From Anaerolineae bacterium (GTDB lineage Bacteria; Chloroflexota; Anaerolineae; Aggregatilineales; JAFGMM01): a stretch of DNA of 64,000 nucleotides. The notes under the pieces are model-generated. The model searched no databases. It was not told the origin of the DNA and was given only the letters and a program-made list of their open reading frames with translations. The translations under genes and the position numbers were made by a program. Positions 26,753-35,955 of the stretch are shown piece after piece; the stretch's first letter is position 1, and each line of letters starts with the position of its first letter. The stretch is taken from assembly GCA_027494055.1 (NCBI GenBank), contig JAOSJO010000022.1:434001-498000 (forward strand). The letters are read 5' to 3'.

Positions 26753-28357
26753 ATGACCTATACCGCAGAGATGCGCGCATCCATCGCCCAGGTCGCGGCG
26801 ACACGACAAGGCCGCGTCGATAAGCGCTTCACGCCGATGTCGCCAGAGGCGAAAGAGGCGATCCTGCACGCGCACCACCCCGACTATCTGGAGAGCGGGA
26901 TGCGCCCGCTGCGGCTTGGGCCGAACAAGGGCGGGCGCGCGCCCAACGAGCTTGTCGATGTGCTAGAGGCCGCGCCCATCCTCGACCCCGGCGCGCTGAG
27001 CGTGCCCGCACCCGACATCACGACCGACGTGCTGGTGATCGGCGGCGGCGGCGCGGGCGCCAGCGCGGCGCTGCTCGCGGAGGACAACGGCGCGGAGGTG
27101 CTGCTGGCGACCAAGCTGCGCTTCGGCGACGCGAACACGATGATGGCACAGGGCGGCATCCAGGCGGCGGACCGGCCAGAGGATTCGCCGGCCACGCACT
27201 ACCTGGACGTGATCGGCGGCGGGCGCTTCACCAACCTTCCGGACCTGGTGCGCGCCCTCGTGATCGACGCGCCGGGCGTGATCGCGTGGCTGGAATCGCT
27301 GGGCTGCATGTTTGACAAGCTACCCGACGGCACGATGGTCGAGGAGCACGGCGGCGGCACCAGCCGCAAGCGGATGCACTCGGCGCGCGACTACACCGGC
27401 GCGGAGATCATGCGCACGCTGCGCGACGAGGTGCGCAACCGCCCCGGCGTCACGGTGATGGAGTTCGCGCCGGCCATCGAGCTGCTGCTGGACGAGCAGG
27501 GCCGCGCGGCGGGCGCGGTGCTCGAAAACCTGGAGACGAAGCAGCGCCTCGTGGTGCACTGCAAGGCGGTGGTCATCGCCACCGGCGGCGGCGGGCGGCT
27601 GCACTACCAGGGCTTCCCGACGACCAACCACCACGGCGCGACCGGCGACGGGCTGGTGCTGGCCTATCGCGCCGGCGCGCCGCTCGCCTTCATCGACACG
27701 ATGCAGTACCACCCCACCGGCGCGGCGTATCCCGAACAGATCGTCGGCCTGCTGGTGACGGAGAAGGTGCGCGGCCTGGGCGCGGACGTGGTCAACGCGC
27801 GGGGCGAGCAGTTCGTCTACCCGCTGGAGACACGCGACGTGGAGTCCGCCGCCTTCATCCGTGAGTGCCGCGAGGGCCGGGGCGTCGTCACGCCGTCGGG
27901 ACAGCCGGGCGTGTGGCTGGACTCGCCCATCATCGAGGTGATTCACGGCCCAGGCACGATCGAGCGCGCGCTGCCGGCGATGTACCGCCAGTTTCAGCGC
28001 TTCGGCATCGACATGACCCACGACCCGATCCTTGTGTACCCGACGCTGCACTACCAGAACGGCGGCGTCCTCATCGACGAGCACACCGCGACGTGCGTCG
28101 AAGGGCTGTACGTCGCGGGGGAGGCGGCTGGCGGCATCCACGGGCGCAACCGCCTCATGGGCAACTCGCTGCTGGACGTGGTGGTCTTTGGGCGGCGCGC
28201 CGGGCGCGCGGCGGCCACTTACGCGCAGACCGCCACGCCGGGCGCGCGCACGCTCGCCCACCTGGAGCAGTGGCGCGCGGCGCGCATCGAGGCCGGCCTC
28301 GACACGGTGGGCAAGCCCTCGCCGGTGCTGCTGCCGGACTATGCCCGTCACATGTGA
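26753..28357 (+). CDS. Fumarate reductase/L-aspartate-oxidase-like flavoprotein (TfrA-like)
   Basis: This intact 534-residue chain starts at ATG 26753 behind GAAGGAG. A ~90-residue N-terminal extension precedes the FAD fold DVLVIGGGGAGASAALLAE. The FrdA superfamily motifs are present: MQYHPTGAAYPEQ, EKVRGLGADVVN, LHYQNGGVLIDEHT (active-site His) and GRNRLMGNSLLDVVVFGRRAG (substrate-binding Arg). It therefore should interconvert fumarate and succinate or a related pair. Its gene neighbours (iron-sulfur subunit, HdrB/C, MvhD) suggest coupling to a thiol/disulfide or bifurcating system, as in thiol:fumarate reductase; this coupling is inferred. Confidence 0.85.
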   Translation: MTYTAEMRASIAQVAATRQGRVDKRFTPMSPEAKEAILHAHHPDYLESGMRPLRLGPNKGGRAPNELVDVLEAAPILDPGALSVPAPDITTDVLVIGGGGAGASAALLAEDNGAEVLLATKLRFGDANTMMAQGGIQAADRPEDSPATHYLDVIGGGRFTNLPDLVRALVIDAPGVIAWLESLGCMFDKLPDGTMVEEHGGGTSRKRMHSARDYTGAEIMRTLRDEVRNRPGVTVMEFAPAIELLLDEQGRAAGAVLENLETKQRLVVHCKAVVIATGGGGRLHYQGFPTTNHHGATGDGLVLAYRAGAPLAFIDTMQYHPTGAAYPEQIVGLLVTEKVRGLGADVVNARGEQFVYPLETRDVESAAFIRECREGRGVVTPSGQPGVWLDSPIIEVIHGPGTIERALPAMYRQFQRFGIDMTHDPILVYPTLHYQNGGVLIDEHTATCVEGLYVAGEAAGGIHGRNRLMGNSLLDVVVFGRRAGRAAATYAQTATPGARTLAHLEQWRAARIEAGLDTVGKPSPVLLPDYARHM

Positions 28358-28404
28358 CGGCGTCACGTGTGAGGCGCGGCACGTCTGATGCGCGGCGACA
28401 GTGA

Positions 28405-28431
28405 GTAGGGCAAGGCATGCCTTGCCCCTAC
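28405..28431. repeat. Family B palindrome
   Basis: GTAGGGCAAGGCA and its complement TGCCTTGCCCCTAC (one G short on the left) lie in the gap after the flavoprotein gene. Confidence 0.8.
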
Positions 28432-28458
28432 CCAATATAAGAGAGTGGGGGAGGGGAA

Positions 28459-28485
28459 GTAGGGGCGACCCGGCGGGTCGCCCCC
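28459..28485. repeat. Family C palindrome
   Basis: GTAGGGGCGACCC / GGCGGGTCGCCCCC, 28 bp after the family B copy, in the same intergenic gap. Confidence 0.75.
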
Positions 28486-28529
28486 TGCCGGACCTGCCCC
28501 CGTTTGGTTTTGGTGTAGAATAAGCCCTC

Positions 28530-29566
28530 ATGTGCAGGACACACCGACACCGCCGCAGCGCGGCGCTGCTCGCCGCCATGCTGGCGGCGCTACTGACGGG
28601 GTGCGCCGGGGGCCAACCGACCGCGCCGCCCACCGCCGCGCCCACGACGCTCCCGCCCACGTGGACGCCCCCACCCAGCGCCACCGCCTCGCGCACGGCC
28701 CCCGCGCCGCCGCGCAGCACGCCCACGCCCTTCCCGACCGTCGGGCCGACGCGCCAGCAGCGCCCGACCACCGCGCCGACACTCACGCCCACCGAGACGC
28801 CCTCGAACACCCCGACGGCGTCCCTGACGCCGACCGCGCCGCCCACGCCGACGATCCCCTTCCCGACCTACGTCTACACCACGCCGCAGCCGACGCCGAA
28901 CCTCCTGGGCGTCAACCTGCTCGTCAACGGCGGCTTCGAGGGCGGCGCGCACCTCCAGGAGAGCGCGGCGGAGGTGCAGGTGCCTGACGGGTGGACGGCG
29001 TGGTGGTACGAAGGGCCGGCGGCGCACGATGACGAGAACGACGTCGGCTACGCGCGCCCGGAGATGAAGGTCATTCGCGCGGAGCACCCCTTCCTCGATC
29101 CCCCGCGCGTTTTCGAGGGGAGCAGGGCGGTGCTGTTCTTCGGCGCGTTCAAGGTCATCGACGGCGGGTACTGGCAACAGGTCCCGGTGATGCGCGGCGC
29201 GCGGCTCCGCCTGACCGGCTGGGCGCACGCCTGGAGCAACAATGACGGCGACGACCCGCACCGGTCGCAACTTATCACGGCGGACGACCGGATCAACGCC
29301 TCGGTGCAGCTTGGCGTGGACCCGACCGGCGGCGCGATGGCGCTCGGCGTGGACGTGGTGTGGGGGCCGGCGGCCCACATCTACGACCGGTACGCGCAGG
29401 TACCGCCCGTCGAAGTCACCGCGCTGGGCGACTATGTGACCGTGTTCGTGCGCGGGCGGACGCTGTGGCCCTTCCGGAACAACGATTTCTACTTCGACGC
29501 GATCCGGCTGGAGTACGTCGCGCTCCCGCTCGCGACGCCCCTGCCCCCGAAACTGCAAACCCGTAG
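28530..29566 (+). CDS. Secreted lipoprotein with Thr/Pro linker and carbohydrate-binding-like domain (3' frameshift)
   Basis: A lipoprotein signal (LLAAMLAALLTGCAGG, lipobox Cys) is followed by a ~100-residue Thr/Pro linker. A ~200-residue beta-rich domain then begins LLVNGGFEGGAH and contains YWQQVPVMRGARLRLTGWAH and YFDAIRLEYV, the look of a CBM4/CBM22-like jelly roll. As given, the frame runs into the opposite-strand mannosidase. One more C in the five-C run near 29540 gives PETANP and TAG at 29564-29566, which is taken as the true end. Cell-surface glycan binding is plausible. Confidence 0.7.
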
Positions 29567-29571
29567 CGCCG

Positions 29572-32315
29572 CTACGGCTTCAGGCGCAGCGTGCGAATCT
29601 GTCTGGGCGACAGCGTCACTTCGAGCACGCCGCCGTCGAGCGACATCGCCGCGCCGGTGGGGTTGCTCTCGAAGTCCACCGGCTCCCGCGCGGTTGAAGC
29701 GCCCTCCGGCACGCGGAGGGTCGCCGTCGCGGGCGCGTCGGTGGGGTTGAAGGCGCGCACCTCGAACCCGTCGCCCACCTGCCGCGCGCTCGTGACCACC
29801 GCCGCCCCTCCACGCTGAGGAAGGACGCCGCCGGCGGCAGCGGGGCCTCACCTTGCACTGCCAGGTCTTGCGCGTGGAGCTGGACGTCGCGCAGTCCGGC
29901 GGCAAGCTGCTGGCCGAGCCGCGCCAGCCGGATGCGGTCCGGCGCGTTCGCCAGCGGCGCGACCCAGAAGCGGAAGGTCAGCGGGCCGAGAAGCTGGCCC
30001 TCTGGCTCGCCGTCCGTGTTGACGGTGCGGCGCGTGCTCCGGAACAGCGTCAGCGCGACAGGGCGCTCCGGCAGGTCGCGCACGGCGCTCTCATAGAGGC
30101 CGGCGCTGATGACGGCAAGGCCGCGCGTCCCGTCGTGGACGGCGGTCCAGGTCTGCTGCGGCCTGGCCTCAACCTCAAGCTCGCGGTAGAGGTGGTTGTC
30201 GGCGCGCAGCGCGATGGGGCGCTCCACCGCGTCAAACGGGCTGTCCGCGAGGTAGCTCGCGGCCCCCTCCGCCCCGCTCGGCAGCAGGACGCGCAGCCGG
30301 TGGTCGCGGGCGTTGTTGTGCACCGTCGCCTCCACCTCAACCCGGTCCGCGCCGGGGCGCAGGCTCACCAGGCTGTCGATCACCAGGTCCACGAGTTCGC
30401 CCGTGCGCACCATCTGCGCGAAGTCGAACGCAGCGGGGACGGCCATATGCGTGCGCACGCGGAAGGTCGTGAGCATGGGGCCGTTGTGCACCAGCGCCAC
30501 GTCGGCGTGGCTGGCGGCAGAGGTGAAGACCTGGTCGTTGACGGCCATGCCGTGATACCAGCCGTCGCCGATGTCGGCGCAGTCCTCGAACGTGAGCAGG
30601 CGCGTGTAGGTCTGGCCGGTGCGCTTGTCGGTGATCGTAAGCGCGCCGTTGGACGTGATGGTCACGGCAAGGTGTTCGTTCTCCATCGCGCGCTCGCCCG
30701 TCGCGAGGCCGGGCACAGCGGCGTGGCGGGTCGGGTGGCCCGGCTGCCCCTTGCGCACGGTGAGCGTGGTGTAGCCCATCGCCGGGATGCGCAGCGGCAG
30801 GCTCACGCGCACGTCGTTGATGCGGAAGCTTTCGGGAAAGTGCTCATCGTGGAGGCGCGTCTTGATCCGGTTCATGGCCTGCCCCATGCGCTGGTAGGCG
30901 ACCTCCTGCCCCGCCGCGTCGTAGATGCGGAAGGCCGGCTTGGGTTCGTAGCCGAAGAACTCGTTGAACGTCGGCCAGTCGGCGGGGGTCTGGATCGTCA
31001 GTTCGGCGGTCTCGTCGAACGGGTAGGGCAGCGGGTTGAACACGACCACGCGCAGTTCGTCGGCGCTCAGGTCGCCCTCGATGCGCGCGGCAAGCGCCTT
31101 CGTCGCCTCCGTTGTCAGCCGGTGCGCGATCTTGCTGCTCTGGCTGAAGCGGTACTTCATGTCCTCGTGCACCGCGTCGATGCTGCATCCGCAGATCGAG
31201 TCGTGCGGGTGGTTCTGGAGCAGCCAGCGCCACGCGACATCGAGGAACCCCTGCGGGTACTCGCGCCCCAGCGCGGCGTGCGCGAAGGCGCTCATCGGCT
31301 CGGCCCAGTGGCACAGGAGCGTCTCGCACGCCGCGTTGGCCTGCTTGATCCAGACGCGGCTGCTGAGCACGCCGGGGATCAGCCACTGCTGGTCGTCGTC
31401 GCCGAGGAAGCGGCCCGGCTCGCGCAGCTCGCCCTCCAGCGTGGTCCTGATGCGGTCGGCCTGCGCCAGCAGGTCTTCGAGGTAGGCGTCGAGGCTGGTA
31501 TGCACCAATTGGTACTTCCCGCCGCCGTCCTGCGCGATGAGGCTGACGGCCTGGTAGGCCTTCTGGTCCCATTCCTGGTGGTCGCCGCCGTCGAAGAGCA
31601 GCAGCGGGTCCACGTCGGTGAAGCTGGCCTCGTAGTCGAGGTGCGCCTCGACGTCGGTCGCGGCCTCCTCCAGCTCGAAGGCGTGGTGGGGGTCGAAGGC
31701 GTGGCGCACCATGGTGCAGAAGGTGCAATAGCCGACCTTGCCGAAGCGGTAGCAGATCAGCTCCGTGCCGTCCGCGCCGCGCCAGCGCACGTTGCGCGCC
31801 TCGTAGGTGTTGGTGCCGCGCCAGATGAAGCCGCCCCGGATGCCGAAGCCGGCGAAAATCTGCGGCATCTGGCTGTTGTGGCCGAAGATGTCACACACAA
31901 AGCCGGCGTTGGAGGGGACCCCGCCGAGCGCGCGCGCCACCTCCCGGCCCACGCGCAGGTTGCGGATGAGCGACTCGCCGGAGAGGAGGAACTCGTCGGG
32001 CAGCACGTACCACGGGCCGATGACGAGCTTGCCCTCCCTGGCGTAGCGCTCGACCTGGGTGCGGCGCTCCGGGCGGACTTCCAGATAGTCTTCGAGGATG
32101 ATGGACTGCCCGTCGGTCTGGAAGGGGCCTTGCAAGCGCCCGTCGGCGATGCCGTCGAGCACGCGGTCGAGCAGTTGGACAAGCTGGTAGCGGAAATCCT
32201 GGAACGACTGGTACCACTCGCGGTCCCAGTGGGTGCTCAGCACGTAGTGGGCGCGGCGTTTGGTCGCAATCGCCTTGTCAGCAGCCTTCTTCGTAGCAAC
32301 CTTCGATGTCGTCAT
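29572..32315 (-). CDS. Glycoside hydrolase family 38 alpha-mannosidase (one frameshift)
   Basis: This ~914-residue GH38 enzyme opens with YVLSTHWDREWYQSFQDFR (zinc-site His and Asp), followed by DIFGHNSQMPQIFAGFG with the nucleophile region, FDGGDHQEWD and NHPHDSICGCSIDAVHEDM, all GH38 hallmarks. Near 29810 one G is missing from a G run; restoring it gives GAAVVTSARQVGDGFEVRAFNP and the stop at 29572. Start ATG 32315 follows GGGAG. It releases alpha-linked mannose residues, probably after uptake since no signal peptide is seen. It lies 29 nt behind the dehydrogenase gene, so the two form an operon for sugar breakdown. Confidence 0.9.
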
Positions 32316-32344
32316 GCGCGGTTTCTCCCTGCATGTGATGGTGT

Positions 32345-33376
32345 TTACTGTGGGCGAATGTGGATCATGGTCTTGATGTTGTGCGCGCGCTGCTGGTCGA
32401 TGAACTGCATCGCCGCGCCGATCTGGCCGAGCGGGTAGCGCCCCGTGATGAGCTTCGTCACCGGCGCGCGCCCGGAGGCAATCAGGTTGCGCGCGGTGAG
32501 GAAGTCGTCCATCGTGTACATCAGCGAGCCGATCAGCCGGAGTTCGCGGTCCTGCACCAGCCCCAGGTTCACCTTCACCTCGTGGCCGAACACGCCCACG
32601 ATCACCAGCGCGCCGCCCTTCTTGAGCGTGTTGATCGCGTCGCGCACCGTCGCCTCGACGCCGACACACTCGGCGGCCACGTCGAAGGCGCGCTCGGCGC
32701 CAAAGGTCGCGCGGCAGAAGTCCGCCAGGTCGGTCGCGCCCACGTTGACGGCGTGCTTCGCGCCGAGTTCGCGCGCCAGGTCGAGCTTGGCCGGCACAGT
32801 GTCGGTGATCGTGATGTCGGTGACGCCCTGCGCGCGCGCCGCCAGGAGCGCCGTCAGGCCAATGGTGCCCGCGCCCAGAATCAGCAAGCGCGTCGCGGGC
32901 GTGAGCGCCGCCAGCCGCATGGCGTGGACGCCCACCGCCAGCGGCTCGATCATCGCGCCCTGCTCGTTCGTCATGCCGTCGGGAATTTCAACGAGCTTGG
33001 CCGCCGGCACGACCAGGTACTCGGCCAGCGCGCCATCGCTCTGGCAGCCGATGACGCGCAGGCGCTCGCAAATGTTGTACCGCCCGGCGCGGCACTGCGC
33101 GCACTCGCCGCAGACCAGGCTCGGCTCCGCCGTGACGCGCTGCCCGACCGACCACCCGGCCACGCCTGGACCCAGCGCGTCGATCTCGCCGACGAACTCG
33201 TGGCCCGGCTGCACCGGCAGGTCGATGAAGGGGTGCTCGCCATAGTAGGCGTGGATGTCCGAGCCGCACACGCCGCACGTCTCGATGCGGAGCCGCACTT
33301 CGCCCGGCCCCGGCGTGGGTTCGGGCGCTTCTTCGAGCACGACCCGGGTCGGGGCAATCAGGTTGGCGCGCAGCAT
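32345..33376 (-). CDS. Zinc-dependent alcohol/polyol dehydrogenase (MDR family)
   Basis: This 343-residue medium-chain dehydrogenase has catalytic-zinc motifs CGVCGSDIHAYYG and GHEFVGEI, structural-zinc cysteines CGECAQCRAGRYNIC, and the NAD fold LLILGAGTIGLTALLAA. ATG 33376 (AGGAG 8 nt upstream) is preferred over a longer frame. It is closest in pattern to sorbitol, threonine or erythritol-type dehydrogenases; the substrate is probably a sugar or polyol, given the mannosidase downstream in the same operon. Confidence 0.88.
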   Translation of the reverse strand: MLRANLIAPTRVVLEEAPEPTPGPGEVRLRIETCGVCGSDIHAYYGEHPFIDLPVQPGHEFVGEIDALGPGVAGWSVGQRVTAEPSLVCGECAQCRAGRYNICERLRVIGCQSDGALAEYLVVPAAKLVEIPDGMTNEQGAMIEPLAVGVHAMRLAALTPATRLLILGAGTIGLTALLAARAQGVTDITITDTVPAKLDLARELGAKHAVNVGATDLADFCRATFGAERAFDVAAECVGVEATVRDAINTLKKGGALVIVGVFGHEVKVNLGLVQDRELRLIGSLMYTMDDFLTARNLIASGRAPVTKLITGRYPLGQIGAAMQFIDQQRAHNIKTMIHIRPQ

Positions 33377-33669
33377 GGGTGCTCTCCTCGTCATGGACCG
33401 CACATCAAACGCTAATCGACGACAGGATACCGCCTCCCAGGGCATTAGCCAAGTCACAGACCGCGCCATTGCACCGACCGTCTGTCACATTTGAAATCAG
33501 CGGTTTGGCAGCTCCCAGGGAGCTTGGGAAGCTCCCCTGGGAGCTATGGAAGGAGACGGCGCGCCCCCTGCATTTTTAATGTACCGCCCGTAGCGCGGCG
33601 GGCAGTTTTGTTGTATCATATCAACGAAGAGTGACACAGACCCGTTGAGTCCATTTTCCGGGGACGCCC
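33377..33669. other. Divergent intergenic region with family E hairpin
   Basis: This 293-nt gap lies between the dehydrogenase (-) and dcd (+) starts. It holds the palindrome GCTCCCAGGGAGCTTGGGAA / GCTCCCCTGGGAGCT at 33511-33545, related to the copy inside hdrA3. A TATCAT hexamer at 33614 could serve dcd, but no convincing -35 was seen. Confidence 0.5.
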
Positions 33670-34263
33670 ATGATCTTCTCCGACCGCGACATCAGACGCC
33701 TGCTTGCCGAGGGCGCGATCCGCCTGGACCCGCCGCCCGACCTGGACCTGCAACTTGGCTCGTGCTCGCTCGACCTCCGGCTCGGCAAGGAGTTCGGCGT
33801 GTTCGAGCACAACCGCTTCCCCTACGTCGATATTGCCGACCCCCGCCAGCCGCAGCACATCACCAAAGAGGTGTGCGTCGAGAACGGCGAATCGTTCGTG
33901 CTCCATCCGGGGACGTTCGTGCTCGCCGTGACGGTGGAGCGGCTGGAGCTGGCCGACGACATCGTGGCGCGCCTGGAGGGGCGCAGCAGCCTGGGCCGCC
34001 TGGGCATCGTGGTGCACGCCACCGCGAGCATCATCGACCCCGGCTGGCGCGGGCGCGTGGTGCTGGAGCTGGCGAACCACGGGCAGATGCCGGTCGCCCT
34101 CTACCCTGGGATGCGCATCTGCGCGCTCACGTTCGAGCCGGTGTCCACGCCGGTGGACCTGCCCTACTGGCGCAAGACGCAGGCCAAGTACGCCGAGCAG
34201 ACCGGGCCGACGCCAAGCCGCATCAGCGACGACCCGGAGGTGCACAAGGAGGAGCGGGAGTGA
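33670..34263 (+). CDS. dcd: dCTP deaminase, bifunctional (dUMP-forming) type
   Basis: This 197-residue trimeric dUTPase-fold protein has LGSCSLDLRLGKEF, VARLEGRSSLGRLGIVVHATASIIDPGWRG (split here at the conserved Ser/Arg and catalytic Glu region) and the C-terminal KYAEQTGPTPSRISDD. It follows the Mycobacterium/Methanocaldococcus dCTP deaminase-dUTPase type rather than the enterobacterial one. It would convert dCTP to dUMP for thymidylate synthesis, matching thyX 1.7 kb downstream. The stop overlaps the DUF488 GTG start (GTGA). Confidence 0.9.
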   Translation: MIFSDRDIRRLLAEGAIRLDPPPDLDLQLGSCSLDLRLGKEFGVFEHNRFPYVDIADPRQPQHITKEVCVENGESFVLHPGTFVLAVTVERLELADDIVARLEGRSSLGRLGIVVHATASIIDPGWRGRVVLELANHGQMPVALYPGMRICALTFEPVSTPVDLPYWRKTQAKYAEQTGPTPSRISDDPEVHKEERE

Positions 34264-34600
34264 CCATCAAGGTCAAGCGCGTTTACGAACCGGCGGAGGG
34301 CCGGCGACGGCGTGCGCTTCCTGGTGGACCGGCTGTGGCCGCGCGGCATCAAGAAGGAGCGCCTTCAGATCGAAGCCTGGCTGAAGGACGCCGCGCCCAG
34401 CAACGACCTGCGCCACTGGTACGGGCACGACCCGGCGAAGTGGGACGAGTTCAAGCGCCGCTACGCCGCCGAACTGGACGCCAACCCCGACGCCTGGCAG
34501 CCCATTGTGGAGGCGGCGCGGCGCGGCGACGTGACGCTGCTCTACAGCACGCGGGAGGAGGCGCGCAACAACGCGGTGGCGCTGCGGGAGTATGTGGAGG
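34260..34600 (+). CDS. DUF488 family protein (one frameshift, no stop before PycTM)
   Basis: The protein starts at GTG 34260 (VTIKVKRVYEPAEG). One extra base near 34303 moves the frame to GDGVRFLVDRLWPRGIKKE, the DUF488 signature, followed by HWYGHDPAKWDEFKRRY and LLYSTREEARNNAVAL. The family (~115 residues) is uncharacterised. In the corrected frame no stop follows EYVEG; the frame runs 17 codons on into the ATG of the Pycsar effector. Its natural 3' end was therefore probably lost when the AT-rich module arrived, or the two are translated as a fusion. The end given is the end of family-like sequence. Confidence 0.75.
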
Positions 34601-34650
34601 GAAGCTGTAGGGCGGAGGGGCATCATCTGCCTCTAGGAGGATGGTACTCG

Positions 34651-35158
34651 ATGACAGTTGCGACAGAGACTCTTTGGAGTATCTACGGAACAATTAATGA
34701 ATGGATCAGGTTTTCCGATGCTAAGGCTGGCGCAGTCTTAGCCATCAACGGGAATACTGGCAGGTCTTGTTGCCCCCGGATTGGCAGATATACCTCTCGA
34801 TTCTTTGTTGGACCGTCCGATCTTGCCAATACTTCTCGTCTCGGGAGTGGTTTCTGCACTTGCATCGACCTACTTCTCGGTTCGCTGTTTGAACCCGGTC
34901 CTTCGTGTCGGCGAGCAAAACTCGCTGATCTTCTTCTCGCACATAGCATTGAAATTCAGCACATCCGAGGACTACAAGAAGGCGGCTTCCGAGGCATTTG
35001 ATAATGAAGAACTGGCAATAGCGCAGATCGCCCAGCAGATTTGGGCCAACTCGAGGGTTGCCCAAAGAAAGTACGTCGCAGTAACTTGGTCAATCCGTCT
35101 ATTAGGACTAACCATTTTGATTAGCATTGCTGGTGTACTCGCTGCTGCTCTCGCCTAG
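34651..35158 (+). CDS. pycTM: Pycsar transmembrane effector PycTM (DUF5706 family, one frameshift)
   Basis: The start is ATG 34651 with TAGGAGG 10 nt upstream. NEWIRFSDAKAGAVLAING is the family N-terminus; removing one A near 34755 continues ILAGLVAPGLADIPLDSLL. Three hydrophobic helices are seen: around residues 26-46, RPILPILLVSGVVSALAST, and the C-terminal LLGLTILISIAGVLAAAL. The cytoplasmic part has IFFSHIAL, EDYKKAA, LAIAQIAQQI and SRVAQRKY. In Pycsar, cCMP or cUMP made on infection activates such effectors to damage the membrane. It is AT-rich unlike its neighbours and 9 nt upstream of the cyclase gene. Confidence 0.88.
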
Positions 35159-35167
35159 AAGGTTGCT

Positions 35168-35914
35168 ATGATTACGGTCAAAAGAGGCATGGAAAGCCGA
35201 TACATTGCTTATGATTATCTCAGAAGCTTCGAACGGATAAATGCCATCATCGCTGCAAGTGACAACTCGTTCGAGGAACTAGATCACATTCCACCACGAG
35301 ACAAATTGACCTTCACAAACGGTTTCTATGTCAACTGCTCCGCTCTTTTCGTCGATATTCGCGGGTCTTCTGAATTACCCAATCAACATCGCCGCCCCAA
35401 GTTGGCAAAATTATATCGTGCCTACCTTTCGGAAGTCGTCGCAATCATGTGTGGGAATCCCCAATGCGCTGAAATCAGCATAATTGGAGACTGTGTCGCC
35501 GGCATTCTTGATACCCGTACAAAGCCCCATATAGACTGTGTTTTTAGCACTGCTGCTCAGATAACTTCTCTAATTGATGTCCTAAACTGCAAATTCGAGC
35601 TAAGGCGAATCTCGCCGATCACAGTTGGAATCGGTATGTCATGGGGAAGAGCGCTTATGATAAAGGCCGGTTTCAGCGGAAGCACAATTAATGACGTGGT
35701 TTGGATGGGAGATGTTGTCAATGAAGCTTCGAAGCTTTGCAGCTACGGCAACAAAGACTACGGGGATATGACCATGATGGTATCGAATGATTTTTATTTC
35801 AATCTTTGTGATGATTATAAGAATATGCTATCTCCAAATTATAAGAGACACTGCTATCATGGAAACGTTGCCAATGTCGCCATGAGTAATTGGTATGAGG
35901 AAAACTGTAAGTAA
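35168..35914 (+). CDS. pycC: Pycsar pyrimidine cyclase PycC (class III nucleotidyl cyclase)
   Basis: This 248-residue soluble cyclase has ALFVDIRGSSELP with metal ligand Asp63, EISIIGDCVAGIL with metal ligand Asp108, and VVWMGDVVNEASKLC near residues 180-193, the PycC-like version of the class III catalytic core. The active form is a homodimer. Stand-alone cyclases of this kind beside a DUF5706 membrane protein are the defining Pycsar pair and make cUMP or cCMP rather than cAMP; which one cannot be read from the sequence here. The start ATG 35168 is just after AAGG. The gene is clearly A+T-richer than dcd and thyX around it, indicating transfer. Confidence 0.88.
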   Translation: MITVKRGMESRYIAYDYLRSFERINAIIAASDNSFEELDHIPPRDKLTFTNGFYVNCSALFVDIRGSSELPNQHRRPKLAKLYRAYLSEVVAIMCGNPQCAEISIIGDCVAGILDTRTKPHIDCVFSTAAQITSLIDVLNCKFELRRISPITVGIGMSWGRALMIKAGFSGSTINDVVWMGDVVNEASKLCSYGNKDYGDMTMMVSNDFYFNLCDDYKNMLSPNYKRHCYHGNVANVAMSNWYEENCK

Positions 35915-35955
35915 CGTTATCATAAAAGATACTAACGCCTGTCTGGAGTATCACC

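Noticed and set aside
29853-32438. 861-codon plus-strand frame opposite the alpha-mannosidase
   Set aside because: Same reason: the GH38 motifs are on the minus strand and the plus product is low-complexity.
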